Position numbers and translations under genes: made by a program | Source of the DNA: Pararge aegeria | Lineage: Eukaryota > Arthropoda > Insecta > Lepidoptera > Nymphalidae | Assembly: GCF_905163445.1 (NCBI RefSeq) | Contig: NC_053194.1 | Span: 15,418,921-15,482,920 of the forward strand | DNA: 64,000 bases | Reading direction: 5' to 3' | Notes under the pieces: generated by a model | What the model was told of the DNA's origin: nothing | What the model saw: only the letters and a program-made list of their open reading frames with translations | Database searches by the model: none | In this document: positions 55,745 through 64,000 of the stretch, in pieces | Numbering within the stretch: the first letter of the stretch is position 1 | How the letters are laid out: the number at the start of each line of letters is the position of its first letter

Positions 55745-55905
55745 TTTTATAGTTATAAATGACGGACCAATCAGATGGCACACCTGATGTTTAGTGGAAA
55801 ACCATCGCTTATTAGCACAGGGACACTTCGCAGTGCATTCAAGGACCACCGATACCGTTAGTGTGGAAGTAACACTAAAAACTCTACTAGGACTAAAAGC
55901 TCTTC
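55745..55905. repeat. Dispersed repeat (family of 43745-43990)
   Basis: 'ataaatgacggaccaatcag', 'aaaaccatcgcttattagca' and 'ggacacttcgcagtgcattc'. Confidence 0.5.
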
Positions 55906-56034
55906 CTAATACTAAGTAATTTGTTTAAGGTTAATTAATAATTTAATTACTATATAATATATTTAAAAAAGATTAAAAAATATTTTCTTAAATATTGAGT
56001 AGCATGTTACTTTGTGGAATTCCATGATACCTAT

Positions 56035-56278
56035 ATTATGAAAATTAAGCTTAATTTTCTATACTCCGCGAAAAGCAGTAGGATCTGTTTGGTTTCATTC
56101 TAATGTTTGTAATGAATCCTTATCCTCCACACCAAACAGCGAAACGTGCGCATCTACGACAATGTACCCTACATTGCCGAAGATACGCACGTTTCGTTCC
56201 GAAACCGGAGCATCCTCACGAGATAAATAAATAAATATACTACGACAATAGACACATCGCCATCTAGCCCCAAAGTAT
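56035..56278. repeat. Repeat-D copy followed by a SINE-B 3' scrap
   Basis: Repeat-D at 56035-56220 ('attaagcttaattttctata', 'ccacaccaaacag', with the 'gaaacgtgcg' segment duplicated in inverted form near 56140-56195). Reversed SINE-B end at 56222-56275 ('actacgacaata', 'cgccatctagccccaaagta'). Confidence 0.65.
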
Positions 56279-56769
56279 TAAATAATTTTTTTTTTTTTAC
56301 TAAAACCTTTTTGCTGTAGCAAATGTTTAAATATTATGTCAAATGATTAAAAATGTCCAATGTCAATTATTCATTTGATATGAAATTAACTTAACTGAGT
56401 CACTGTAATACGATAAAAAAAAGTCAACGCGTATACTGACGTGGTTAGGTGTAACACAGCCTTACACCCGTATGTACATAGAAGCTGGTTAGAAGTTCTC
56501 CGAAGTCGTAACAGGTTCCCCTCGCGTATGAGACGGTGAAGCTTGGTGCACCGCGTGAATAACAAATACGTTGGCTGCATCAAAAAACTCAGGGTCTAAC
56601 TGGTTTCCTGTGCTTTAGATGCGTTTAAGTGGGCGTTGTTAGGTTACACAGTGAGTTTTATTATTAACATCGAGTGGCCCTTGTATCTATCCGATCTATA
56701 GTAAGTTCACATCCAGTTGGTTGAGGGACAGGTTTTTTGGGCCCACCAGCATGTTAGCGTTTATTAATA
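56279..56769. other. No gene seen
   Basis: No motif-bearing frame. Confidence 0.45.
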
Positions 56770-56998
56770 ACTAGCTTCTGCCAGCGACTTCAAAATTGGG
56801 TCTAAACCTTCGCTCGTTAAAAATTTTTAACCTTACCACGGGAACTATATGAGAGATCGGTATAGAAAATACATGTCTTTTTACATAGGTGACTTACATA
56901 CAAAATTTCAAAGTTGTCTAGCCGCGGCTGAGCTCGTAAACAATTTTCAATTTTCCCACGGGAACCACTCAAGGAATCGGCATAAAGGGTAGCCTAAT
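56770..56998 (-). mobile_element. Helitron fragment
   Basis: Begins 'actagcttctgccagcgact'. The phrase 'cacgggaac' followed by 'cggtata' or 'cggcata' occurs twice (56840 and 56960), suggesting an internal duplication. Related to 42375-42613. Confidence 0.65.
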
Positions 56999-57018
56999 AA
57001 ATAAATAACAAGACTAAC

Positions 57019-57096
57019 CTGCTCATGTGACGCCGCCCGCGCCGCCTCCCTCTTGAGCTGTATGATCACCCGCTCCTTCGATTTGATTTCCTCCAG
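57019..57096 (-). CDS. Short host exon, coiled-coil-like protein
   Basis: A 78-bp minus-strand exon, 26 codons in phase 0 at both ends: acceptor TGTCATCAG before CTGGAG, donor CAG|GTTAGT. It reads LEEIKSKERVIIQL then KREAARAASHEQ, with leucine/isoleucine heptad spacing and many charged residues, typical of a coiled coil. It is GC-rich in A+T-rich surroundings, so it stands out as conserved coding DNA. It can join the exon at 62404-62291 without shifting frame. Gene identity is not recognisable from these residues. No further exon was found downstream (lower coordinates). Confidence 0.72.
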
Positions 57097-57426
57097 CTGA
57101 TGACAATAGAAAACAATTTATATTTAACAACAATGTTTCAGTACTTGTATCAATTATTCATTCAGCTCATGAGCGGTTTGAAAGACGTGCATTTCCGAGG
57201 TGAATCACTGCACTCCGCTACACAACAGACTAGCGATGACGGATCTACGAAATCTTGAATTAAAGACCTTTAAATATTATGTAGGAAATTTTTATTAAGG
57301 GTTGATTTCACCATTCGCTTAGGAAATGAAGTTTAATATAACCACGTTTAACTATAACTTTAAATGTTCAAACTGCAGCTATGAAATTAAGTTTGGTTTC
57401 AACGGTAAAGCTAAGGCGCCACTGAT

Positions 57427-57602
57427 ATTGGATAGAAGCAGAAGAAGCGTTGTTTTGCGGAATTCCATTATATCCAATGAAAATTAAGCTTCATTTATTT
57501 TTTATGAAAATTAAGCTATAAACCGCGGAAACAGGAAAATCAACCTCATAATTTCTTCAATCTTTATACTCTACACCAAACAGATCTTCTAAAATGCATC
57601 TA
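57427..57602. repeat. Repeat-D copy, diverged
   Basis: 'attggatagaagcag', 'ttttgcggaattccattata' and 'actctacaccaaacagatct'. Confidence 0.65.
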
Positions 57603-57827
57603 CTCTTTAGAGAGTAGTATTTATATGAAATACCTTGAAATATTAAACTTATATTGCTTTTTAAGCTATGGAAACAAAGCCCCTGATTCTCGCACTCCAT
57701 CGCTCTATCGCGATTCAGAATTTTAGATACGCACTTATTCATTATTTTCTCAGTCTAAGTGACTATTGGCGCCATCTATAATGAAACATTGCAGTTTCGA
57801 TTATAAGGGACACTTTATAACAAACTA

Positions 57828-57965
57828 GCCGTTTCCCGCCCGCTTCGCTGGGCGAAAAAAAAGGAAATAAATTACATTTTATGTTTCATTTTTATTTTAT
57901 TTTTTCATATTTTTATTATTCTCCTTTTTTTTAATTTTTGTATGAACATAAATAGGCCCCGCGGA
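57828..57965 (-). repeat. Helitron 3' fragment
   Basis: Begins ACTAG and 'ccgtttcccgcccgcttcgc', then A+T-rich sequence. Confidence 0.5.
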
Positions 57966-58321
57966 TAGAACCGTAAGCATCGATATTGTTTAGACTTACT
58001 CAAATTCCAAATTCCATCGATTTAGCCTGTATCTTTCATCCAGGTGATTTTTCTCACTAATATTCATTGTAACTTGAAAGTTACAATGAATATTATTGCA
58101 CATTGAAATGTGCAATCATTATAATATTTCCGTGCCTTTCTTCCAAAAATTAATAATAATTGACATGAAGAAAAAAATTTGAAATGAGCATTGAAATGAT
58201 ATGAGTTCCTTTGTACCACGAGACCGGGCCTTTATGGACGGGATACTTTATGGTGAGATATTTGTAGATTGTTTTCCTCGTACCTGCTCGTTAATAAAAT
58301 TAAATTTAATAACGTTAAATG

Positions 58322-58768
58322 AATATACTACAGCAATACACACATTATCTAGCCCCAAAGTAAGCGTAGCTTGTGTTATGGATACTAATATGACTGGTGA
58401 CTGTTTTTATGAACTATCTGTACCCTGCCACGCTTCGCTGTGGTACATTGTGATTAAATGGTTGAGAAAAATAGATAAAAACAATCCTTGATGCGTATTA
58501 TATTTTATCAAGCTAAAATTTCAGCTTGATCGGTTCAGAACTTTTTGAGTTTTTGAAGCGTACACAAACCAATACATAAATACTTATAATCACTGACCTC
58601 TATTATACTATTATAATAGAGGTAAGTACTCATAATACATTGATAAATATCCAGACAGCGAAAAACATTCATGCTCATCACACAAACATTTTCCAGTGGT
58701 GGGAAATGATACACACAGTCTTGGACTCAGAAAGCAGGGTCGCTGCCCACGGCGCCAATCGGCCGTCG
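58322..58768 (-). mobile_element. SINE-B with internal insert, left palindrome arm
   Basis: SINE-B 3' part at 58322-58400 and head part at about 58620-58768, split by about 220 bp that starts 'aactatctgtaccctgccac' and contains a hairpin 'gacctctattatactattat'. The same composite is mirrored at 60447-60893. Confidence 0.8.
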
Positions 58769-59272
58769 AACAAGAATTATTAATACAAGAAAAATTTATC
58801 TCTATATATATATATAATGAAAATGGTCTTCGTTTGAGGCTCAATCACGCCTAAACCACTGATCGTATCGACATGAAACTACCACCATTCGATGCGAAAT
58901 TTTTCCTAGATGGTTTATGGCTATCTATTTTTTGAATTCCAACATTCCTTCATTTTTTTATTGCTGTTTTACTTTTATGAACATTTATCCCGCTAATAAA
59001 AACAAAAGATAAGCATTTTCTCTTGATTCTTTTGTTTTCATGGATTTCAACAGAGTGTATTAAACGGATTATGGTTTTTTACATTCAGCTAAGAATCTAC
59101 TCACGGTAGTGGAGAACGGCTGGACCAATTGGGCTTTTTTTTATCTTCAGAATTGTCAGGAGAAAGTTTTGTATGTAAGAAAATTTTAAAAAAGCCCGAT
59201 AAAAATGATAATCGAAGAATTCCCATCTATATAGTCACTCACCACGAAATCTCGATTAAAAATTTTAGATTT

Positions 59273-59950
59273 TAACACCCACCCCCGCAATTCCTGTCGG
59301 AAGTAGACTTTATTGAAATCCATTTTCAGATGTTCTTTATGTGAATAATAAAAGATTCCTACCATATTTAGAATTTTTAGAAGCTATATTTCGAAATTGA
59401 AATTTTTTATTGTTAACACCCACCCCCGCGAACCTTATTGGAGGTGATTCATTGTAAAATCCGCTCGAAGATCATTTTTATATTACATATAGAACACTCT
59501 CACTAAATTTGGAGTCTATAGGAGCTATCGCTTGGAAATTGAAAATTTTCATTGTTAACGCCCCCGCAATCTTCTTTGGGGTGGGATATCGTAAAATTTG
59601 TTCATAAATCATTTTTACATCACTTATAGAAAATTCCTACAAAATTTGGAGCTTGTAGGAGCTTTAGCTGGAAAATTAAAAATATTAATTGTTAATACCC
59701 ACCCCCGCAACCCCCTGTGGGGTGAGCTATCGTAAAATTCGTTCATAGCCTATTTCTACACCTCTTACAGAAGATTCCTACCAAATTTGAAGTCTATAGT
59801 AGCTATAGTTTAAAAACGGGAATTGTTCATTGTTAACGCCCCCGCAATCCCCTTTGGGGAATGAATTTCTTAAAATCTATTCATAGCTGACCTCTACATA
59901 GCAAAAGTAATATTCCTACCAAGTTTCACGTTTCTAAGTCTTATGGTTCC
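59273..59950 (+). repeat. Five ~140-bp tandem repeats in the palindrome loop
   Basis: Units start at about 59273, 59412, 59554, 59691 and 59832, marked by 'gttaacgcccccgcaatc' or 'gttaacacccacccccgc'. Each has 'aaattcctaccaaatttg'-like and 'ctataggagctatagctt'-like blocks. Identity between units is moderate. Confidence 0.85.
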
Positions 59951-60446
59951 CGAGATTTCGTGGTGAGTGACTATATAGATGGGAATTCTTCGATTATCAT
60001 CGAAATTTTTAACTTTTTATCGGGCTTTTTTAAAATTTTCTTACATACAAAACTTTCTCCTGACAATTCTGAAGATAAAAAAAAGCCCAATTGGTCCAGC
60101 CGTTCTCCACTACCGTGAGTAGATTCTTAGCTGAATGTAAAAAACCATAATCCGTTTAATACACTCTGTTGAAATCCATGAAAACAAAAGAATCAAGAGA
60201 AAATGCTTATCTTTTGTTTTTATTAGCGGGATAAATGTTCATAAAAGTAAAACAGCAATAAAAAAATGAAGGAATGTTGGAATTCAAAAAATAGATAGCC
60301 ATAAACCATCTAGGAAAAATTTCGCATCGAGTGGTGGTAGTTTCATGTCGATACGATCAGTGGTTTAGGCGTGATTGAGCCTCAAACGAAGACCATTTTC
60401 ATTATATATATATAGAGATAAATTTTTCTTGTATTAATAATTCTTG

Positions 60447-60893
60447 TTCGACGGCCGATTGGCGCCGTGGGCAGCGACCCTGCTTTCTGAGTCCAAGACT
60501 GTGTGTATCATTTCCCACCACTGGAAAATGTTTGTGTGATGAGCATGAATGTTTTTCGCTGTCTGGATATTTATCAATGTATTATGAGTACTTACCTCTA
60601 TTATAATAGTATAATAGAGGTCAGTGATTATAAGTATTTATGTATTGGTTTGTGTACGCTTCAAAAACTCAAAAAGTTCTGAACCGATCAAGCTGAAATT
60701 TTAGCTTGATAAAATATAATACGCATCAAGGATTGTTTTTATCTATTTTTCTCAACCATTTAATCACAATGTACCACAGCGAAGCGTGGCAGGGTACAGA
60801 TAGTTCATAAAAACAGTCACCAGTCATATTAGTATCCATAACACAAGCTACGCTTACTTTGGGGCTAGATCATGTGTGTATTGCTGTAGTATA
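60447..60893 (+). mobile_element. SINE-B with internal insert, right palindrome arm
   Basis: Mirror copy of 58322-58768: head 'ggccgattggcgccgtgggc' and 3' 'cataacacaagctacgctta', with the same 220-bp insert. Confidence 0.8.
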
Positions 60894-61029
60894 TTCATTT
60901 AACGTTATTAAATTAAATTTTATTAACGAGCAGGTACGAGGAAAACAATCTACAAATATCTCACCATAAAGTATCCCGTCCATTAAGGCCCGGTCTCGTG
61001 GTACAAAGGAACTCCTCCTCATTCACACT

Positions 61030-61160
61030 GCTGTTTGACAGCATGTTCGATGAAACAGAAAATCATAACGGCTGCTTGGATTGACTACAAGAAGGCCTAT
61101 AATTCTGTCCCTCATAAGTGGCTCGTGGAAGACATTCGGCAGTTTGGATCTGTGTTTATT
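61030..61160 (+). pseudogene. LINE reverse-transcriptase fragment (R4/Dong-like)
   Basis: About 40 codons encode the region around RT motif A: IITAAWIDYKKAYNSVPHKW and then LVEDIRQFGS. 'WIDYKKAYDSVPH' is typical of R4/Dong-type LINEs (from memory); the N for D is one change after the catalytic aspartate in IDY. It begins 15-20 bp after the right palindrome edge and runs into unrelated A+T-rich sequence. Non-functional. Confidence 0.75.
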
Positions 61161-61939
61161 ATTACACTTTTATTATTTGGATTTTATTTTCAACCGTGCG
61201 CCATTGCTCGAAGAGTAAATTAATCGATAAATCGATAAAGTTGTCGGAGAATATGAAATGTTGTATTTTCCCCGGGAAGAAAAATGACTCTTACAGATAT
61301 ACGCGAAGAACTGGCGAGGAGTATCAAACTGAAATCCTGCGCCTTGTATATATATTTAGCAAATGCAACATGAAGCGAATTTATTAAACTCTTTGTGATA
61401 GCGTTTCAACTTTCAACTATTAAAGTAAAACATAGTAATTAATTTATAGATTAGAATATAATAACGTTATTTAAATATGAATCGGATTGGTATCTATGCA
61501 TTTATCACAGTATTAATCCGGGATATTTTCCCACGGTAAAAAGTGATCGAAAGATATTATAATATCGATCGAAAGATATAAGTCTTCAGAAAAAAAGCTA
61601 TGTAGGCTTCAAATTGCATTTGAATTAAATTTGCAGTTTTGTGAAATAGTTATCAACAGGCTCACTTTCGTATTAGTACAATAATTAGTGTTATTTTGCT
61701 GGACATTCTATTTCACAAGCACATTTACTAAATATTGCTGATACTAAATGTACAGGCGTATCATAACTATTTTTTTTTTGTATGGCAGTGTGTCACACTG
61801 ATTGTTCTGTCACTGTCATAAATTAAAGGACGCTGCACTCGCGTATCCTTACGTTTGGCTTGGCTTGGTCAAAGTCTTTTACAGTCTGTTGTGACACGGT
61901 GCACGGCCGTCACGTTACATGGTTTGCTCATAAATGTTA
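61161..61939. other. No gene seen
   Basis: A+T-rich intronic-like DNA. Confidence 0.45.
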
Positions 61940-62018
61940 TGCTTTACTAGCTAGCTAGAAAAAATAAGCCCACCAAACCAACCAAGCTTTGTGGGGTGCA
62001 ATTCACCGCCTACGTTAC
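61940..62018 (-). pseudogene. Fourth (partial) decayed exon copy
   Basis: From 62018 downward the minus strand reads GTAACGTAGGCGGTGAATTG, matching the start of the 62404 exon (GTAGCGCAGGCGGCGGAGTG) with the same CAG-to-TAG stop as the third copy. Similarity fades after about 30 bp; the left limit is approximate. Confidence 0.6.
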
Positions 62019-62042
62019 CTTCAGCACTGTAATGTAATTGAA

Positions 62043-62151
62043 CAGCTTATGCCACTGCGTACGTGAAACCCACACCTCCTTGTTCCAAAGTATTGTAATT
62101 TCCTACCTGTGCCAGAGACAAGCCTCGCAATTGCAGCCCCCCCTACGTTAC
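62043..62151 (-). pseudogene. Third decayed exon copy
   Basis: 109 bp aligned to the 114-bp exon, with matching 'ggcacaggta', 'ctttggaacaa' and 'cgcagtggcataagctg'. Third codon is TAG. The donor GT has become TT (CTG|TTCAAT). Moderately diverged. Confidence 0.8.
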
Positions 62152-62174
62152 CTGCTAGATTTACTGTGACTAAC

Positions 62175-62266
62175 CAGTTCGTAGCACTGCGCACGCGCAT
62201 CTCGCAGCACGGCTTGCTACAGGGAGTTGTGCTTCACTACCTGTGCGTGTAACTCAGCTGCGCTAC
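62175..62266 (-). pseudogene. Second decayed exon copy
   Basis: 92 bp. Identical in layout to the 62404-62291 exon but with a 22-bp deletion after GTAGCGCAG, which shifts frame and gives TAG soon after. The last 40 bases (GCGAGATGCGCGTGCGCAG region) are almost identical, and both splice sites (TTACAG and GTTAGT) are preserved. Confidence 0.9.
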
Positions 62267-62290
62267 CTGTAACATTGTAATGTGACTAAC

Positions 62291-62404
62291 CAGTTTGTGG
62301 CACTGCGCACGCGCATCTCGCCGCGCGGCTTGTTCCAGGGCGTTGTGCTTCGCTACCTGTGCGCGTAACTCAGCCGCGCGGGCGCACTCCGCCGCCTGCG
62401 CTAC
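62291..62404 (-). CDS. Host exon, alanine/arginine-rich coiled coil
   Basis: A 114-bp minus-strand exon, 38 codons, phase 0 at both ends. Acceptor AATGTTGCAG|GTAGCG, donor CTG|GTTAGT. It reads VAQAAECARAAELRAQVAKH then NALEQAARRDARAQCHKL, helical and A/R/E/Q-rich, consistent with a coiled coil. High GC and no stops in this frame. In frame with the 57096-57019 exon 5.2 kb downstream, which begins LEEIKSKE and would continue the helix. Three decayed copies of the same exon with 23-24-bp spacers lie immediately downstream. Gene identity unknown. Confidence 0.75.
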
Positions 62405-62747
62405 CTGCAACATTACAATCAGAAGTTAACTTAATTCGACACAACCAGTCCGACATAATCGTCCTGAAAAAATTGGGACTACTTCAAAACAGGGTCGATT
62501 TGGAAATATACCATTTCACTCATCTTTAATCCGGGTCTAGTTTGAAGGGGACTTCTAACTTTATCTTTTGGCTATTACCGACCGGCCGTATCAAATAATA
62601 ACAAATCCATCAAGCCAAGCTAATTCAGTTGATAATGCATGTCGCATAGGATATCTAGGTAGAAAACAAAGTATACTACACCAGGTACAAGTAAGCTGTT
62701 TAGTTGTGCTTTTGTTTTTTTTAGCAGACAGTTCAAATAATTGGCGG
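62405..62747. other. Intron-like, no further exon seen
   Basis: A+T-rich; open frames on both strands overlap and lack motifs. Confidence 0.45.
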
Positions 62748-63020
62748 TAGTGGTAATAGCTCAGTTTAGGGTTTCCGCCTCCATTTCGTGGGGACCGAGT
62801 TCGAGCCCAAGCACGCAAATTTAAACAGTCAAAATATTGCTGTCTTTAACGGTTAAGGAAAACATCGTGAGGAAACTGAGAGTCCCATAATATTCTCAAA
62901 GGCATGTGAAGTTTTCTATGTGGAGTACATAGCTCAAGGCTCGACCAGAAGGTTATACGGCCTCATTCCGAGAGGAGACCCGTTCCCTGTAGTGGGCCGT
63001 GGTGAATTCGTTGATAATTA
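62748..63020 (+). mobile_element. SINE-A copy
   Basis: Head 'gtggtaatagctcagtttag', B box 'gagttcgagccc', body 'aaggaaaacatcgtgaggaa', tail 'gggccgtggtgaattcgttg'. Confidence 0.8.
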
Positions 63021-63524
63021 TGAAACTGCATCACTTTGTTAGATGATGCCTTAATTGGGATTATTCCTATCTATCCCCCTGCTCTTTCCCCCTACTCTGT
63101 CCCCTCAAGGGGAAAAAATGGGAACAAAAATTCCGGTTTGTCTCCCTACTACTGACAAGGAGAAAGATTTTTTTCTATTTTTTTCCGGTCTGTCCCCCCT
63201 CTCTTAATTGCACCACCCCATATTTTTTTGGCTGTCAAAAAATATTCAATCTTTTCACAGTTGATAAGTTGTGTCGTCTCATGGTTTAATACCGCACAAT
63301 TAGTTTGGTTTTACGACACGTAAGGTCACGCAACCACACGGGCGGTCATGAGGTAATAACTTGTGGTAATAAAACGAGAAACTATTTAGGTAAGTGGTCA
63401 TTGAAATTACTACCGCAAGCGTATCGTATTCGTATCGGATTTTAGTACAGACAGTCTCTTTCGGTAGGCTGTAGCTAACTTATAAAAGTTTATCCATAAT
63501 TAAACGTTTAGTCATTTTATATTT
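63021..63524. other. No gene seen; C/T-rich tract
   Basis: 63070-63210 has repeated 'ctatccccctgctctttccc'-like runs and a short inverted 'cccctcaaggggaa'. No coding signal. Confidence 0.45.
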
Positions 63525-63722
63525 GGCTTTGGTCGTGGCTAGTTAGAACCCTACCGACGAACATAACCGCCAAGCGATTTAACGTTCCGGTACGATGACG
63601 TGAAGACAGCTATAAGTGGAATGGGTTTAAAAAAAATCTGTAACCAGGTTAGCCTATCTACCATCCTACCATCTTAGCTTTTATCATCAATTACTACTAC
63701 AATTTAGATTGTAGTCTAGGGT
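63525..63722 (+). repeat. SINE-C 3' part
   Basis: 'ggctttggtcgtggctagtt', 'taacgttccggtacgatgac' and 'taccatcttagcttttatca'. Confidence 0.7.
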
Positions 63723-63763
63723 TAAATTGTTGTTTTTTTAAAAATAAAGAGTATCGTCTATTT

Positions 63764-63815
63764 TTAACCCCCGACGCAAAAACGACGGGGTGTTATAAGT
63801 TTGACGTGTATGTGT

Positions 63816-63858
<43 letters not shown>

Positions 63859-63946
63859 TATGGCATTGTTTTTTGATTTCGTTTTAATATTTGAAATATA
63901 TGATTTTGTTTTCATATTACCGATTTTAATTATGTCGGGGGTTCAT
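63764..63946. mobile_element. MITE-like element containing (TG)n
   Basis: Ends 'aacccccgac' and its inverse 'gtcgggggtt'. Interior 'ggggtgttataagtttgacg' and a (TG)n tract (63808-63858). A common lepidopteran layout; no TSD identified. Confidence 0.65.
63808..63858. repeat. (TG)n microsatellite
   Basis: About 50 bp of near-perfect TG dinucleotides, interrupted by TATG. Confidence 0.95.
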
Positions 63947-64000
63947 TAACTTTTTATTATTAAATACTTTTGAACTAACTGGAGGACTGAATCAATTTAG

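Larger units (their letters stand above)
58203..61014. repeat. Giant inverted repeat (palindrome) with ~1.05 kb arms
   Basis: Left arm 58203-59254, right arm 59951-61014, loop 59255-59950. Matches seen at both ends and throughout: 'agttcctttgtaccacgaga' at 58204 pairs with 60994-61013, and 'accacgaaatctcg' at 59241 pairs with 59951-59964. The arms differ by a 14-bp indel (near 59205 / 59985-60000), one TA unit in a microsatellite, and a handful of substitutions. Each arm contains an A/T-rich insert-bearing SINE-B and a TCTCTATATATA...-starting repeat. It lies between the two minus-strand exons. Confidence 0.93.

Noticed and set aside
57019..57096. Assigning a gene name to the coiled-coil exons
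   Set aside because: 64 residues of low-complexity helix are not enough to distinguish between many coiled-coil families.
58203..61014. Palindrome as a simple sequencing artefact
   Set aside because: A missed-adapter artefact would fold back with almost no loop; here there is a 696-bp non-mirrored loop plus small differences between arms. Not fully excluded without long reads.

Overview
The window looks like repeat-saturated intronic or intergenic DNA from a lepidopteran nuclear genome, probably a nymphalid butterfly. The evidence is high A+T content, dense interspersed repeats of lepidopteran type (three tRNA-headed SINE families, Helitrons with 5' TC and 3' CTAGT ends, RTE/CR1/jockey-like LINE tails) and spliceosomal introns. 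There is no bacterial-style gene organisation. Family names are from memory of lepidopteran repeats, not from a search. I use local labels: SINE-A (head 'gatagcctagtggttagg', tail 'ggccggtaatgggttgat'), SINE-B (head 'gattggcgcagtgggcagcg', 3' part 'aagctacgcttactttgggg'), SINE-C (head 'cctccctggcgcaacggtga') and Repeat-D (end 'ggatagaagcaggcgttac').

Layout. 1-10.3 kb: nested repeats, including a hAT-like element split by an RTE LINE (both with target-site duplications), a Helitron split by SINE-B, and a three-unit tandem array built from SINE pieces. 10.36-13.80 kb: an apparently complete PIF/Harbinger transposon with terminal inverted repeats, a TAA duplication, a DDE transposase gene and a convergent MADF-domain gene, each with one phase-0 intron. 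This is the only complete protein-coding unit in the window. 13.8-57 kb: SINEs, LINE 3' ends, Helitrons and MITE-like elements, often nested, with A+T-rich stretches in which I see no gene. 57.0-62.4 kb: two short minus-strand exons (78 and 114 bp, both phase 0, both coiled-coil-like) that probably belong to one host gene. The 5.2 kb between them holds a 2.8 kb near-perfect palindrome and three decayed tandem copies of the upstream exon. 62.4-64 kb: more SINEs, a (TG)n tract and a MITE-like repeat.

How the parts relate. The Harbinger transposase and MADF protein form the usual two-protein mobility system of that superfamily. Several SINEs and short elements carry direct repeats, which give a relative insertion order. 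If the two minus-strand exons are one gene, its pre-mRNA would contain the palindrome and could fold into an approximately 1.05 kb duplex carrying SINE-B sequence, a possible source of small RNAs (inference). Most short ORFs in the window are chance or run through repeats and are not annotated.
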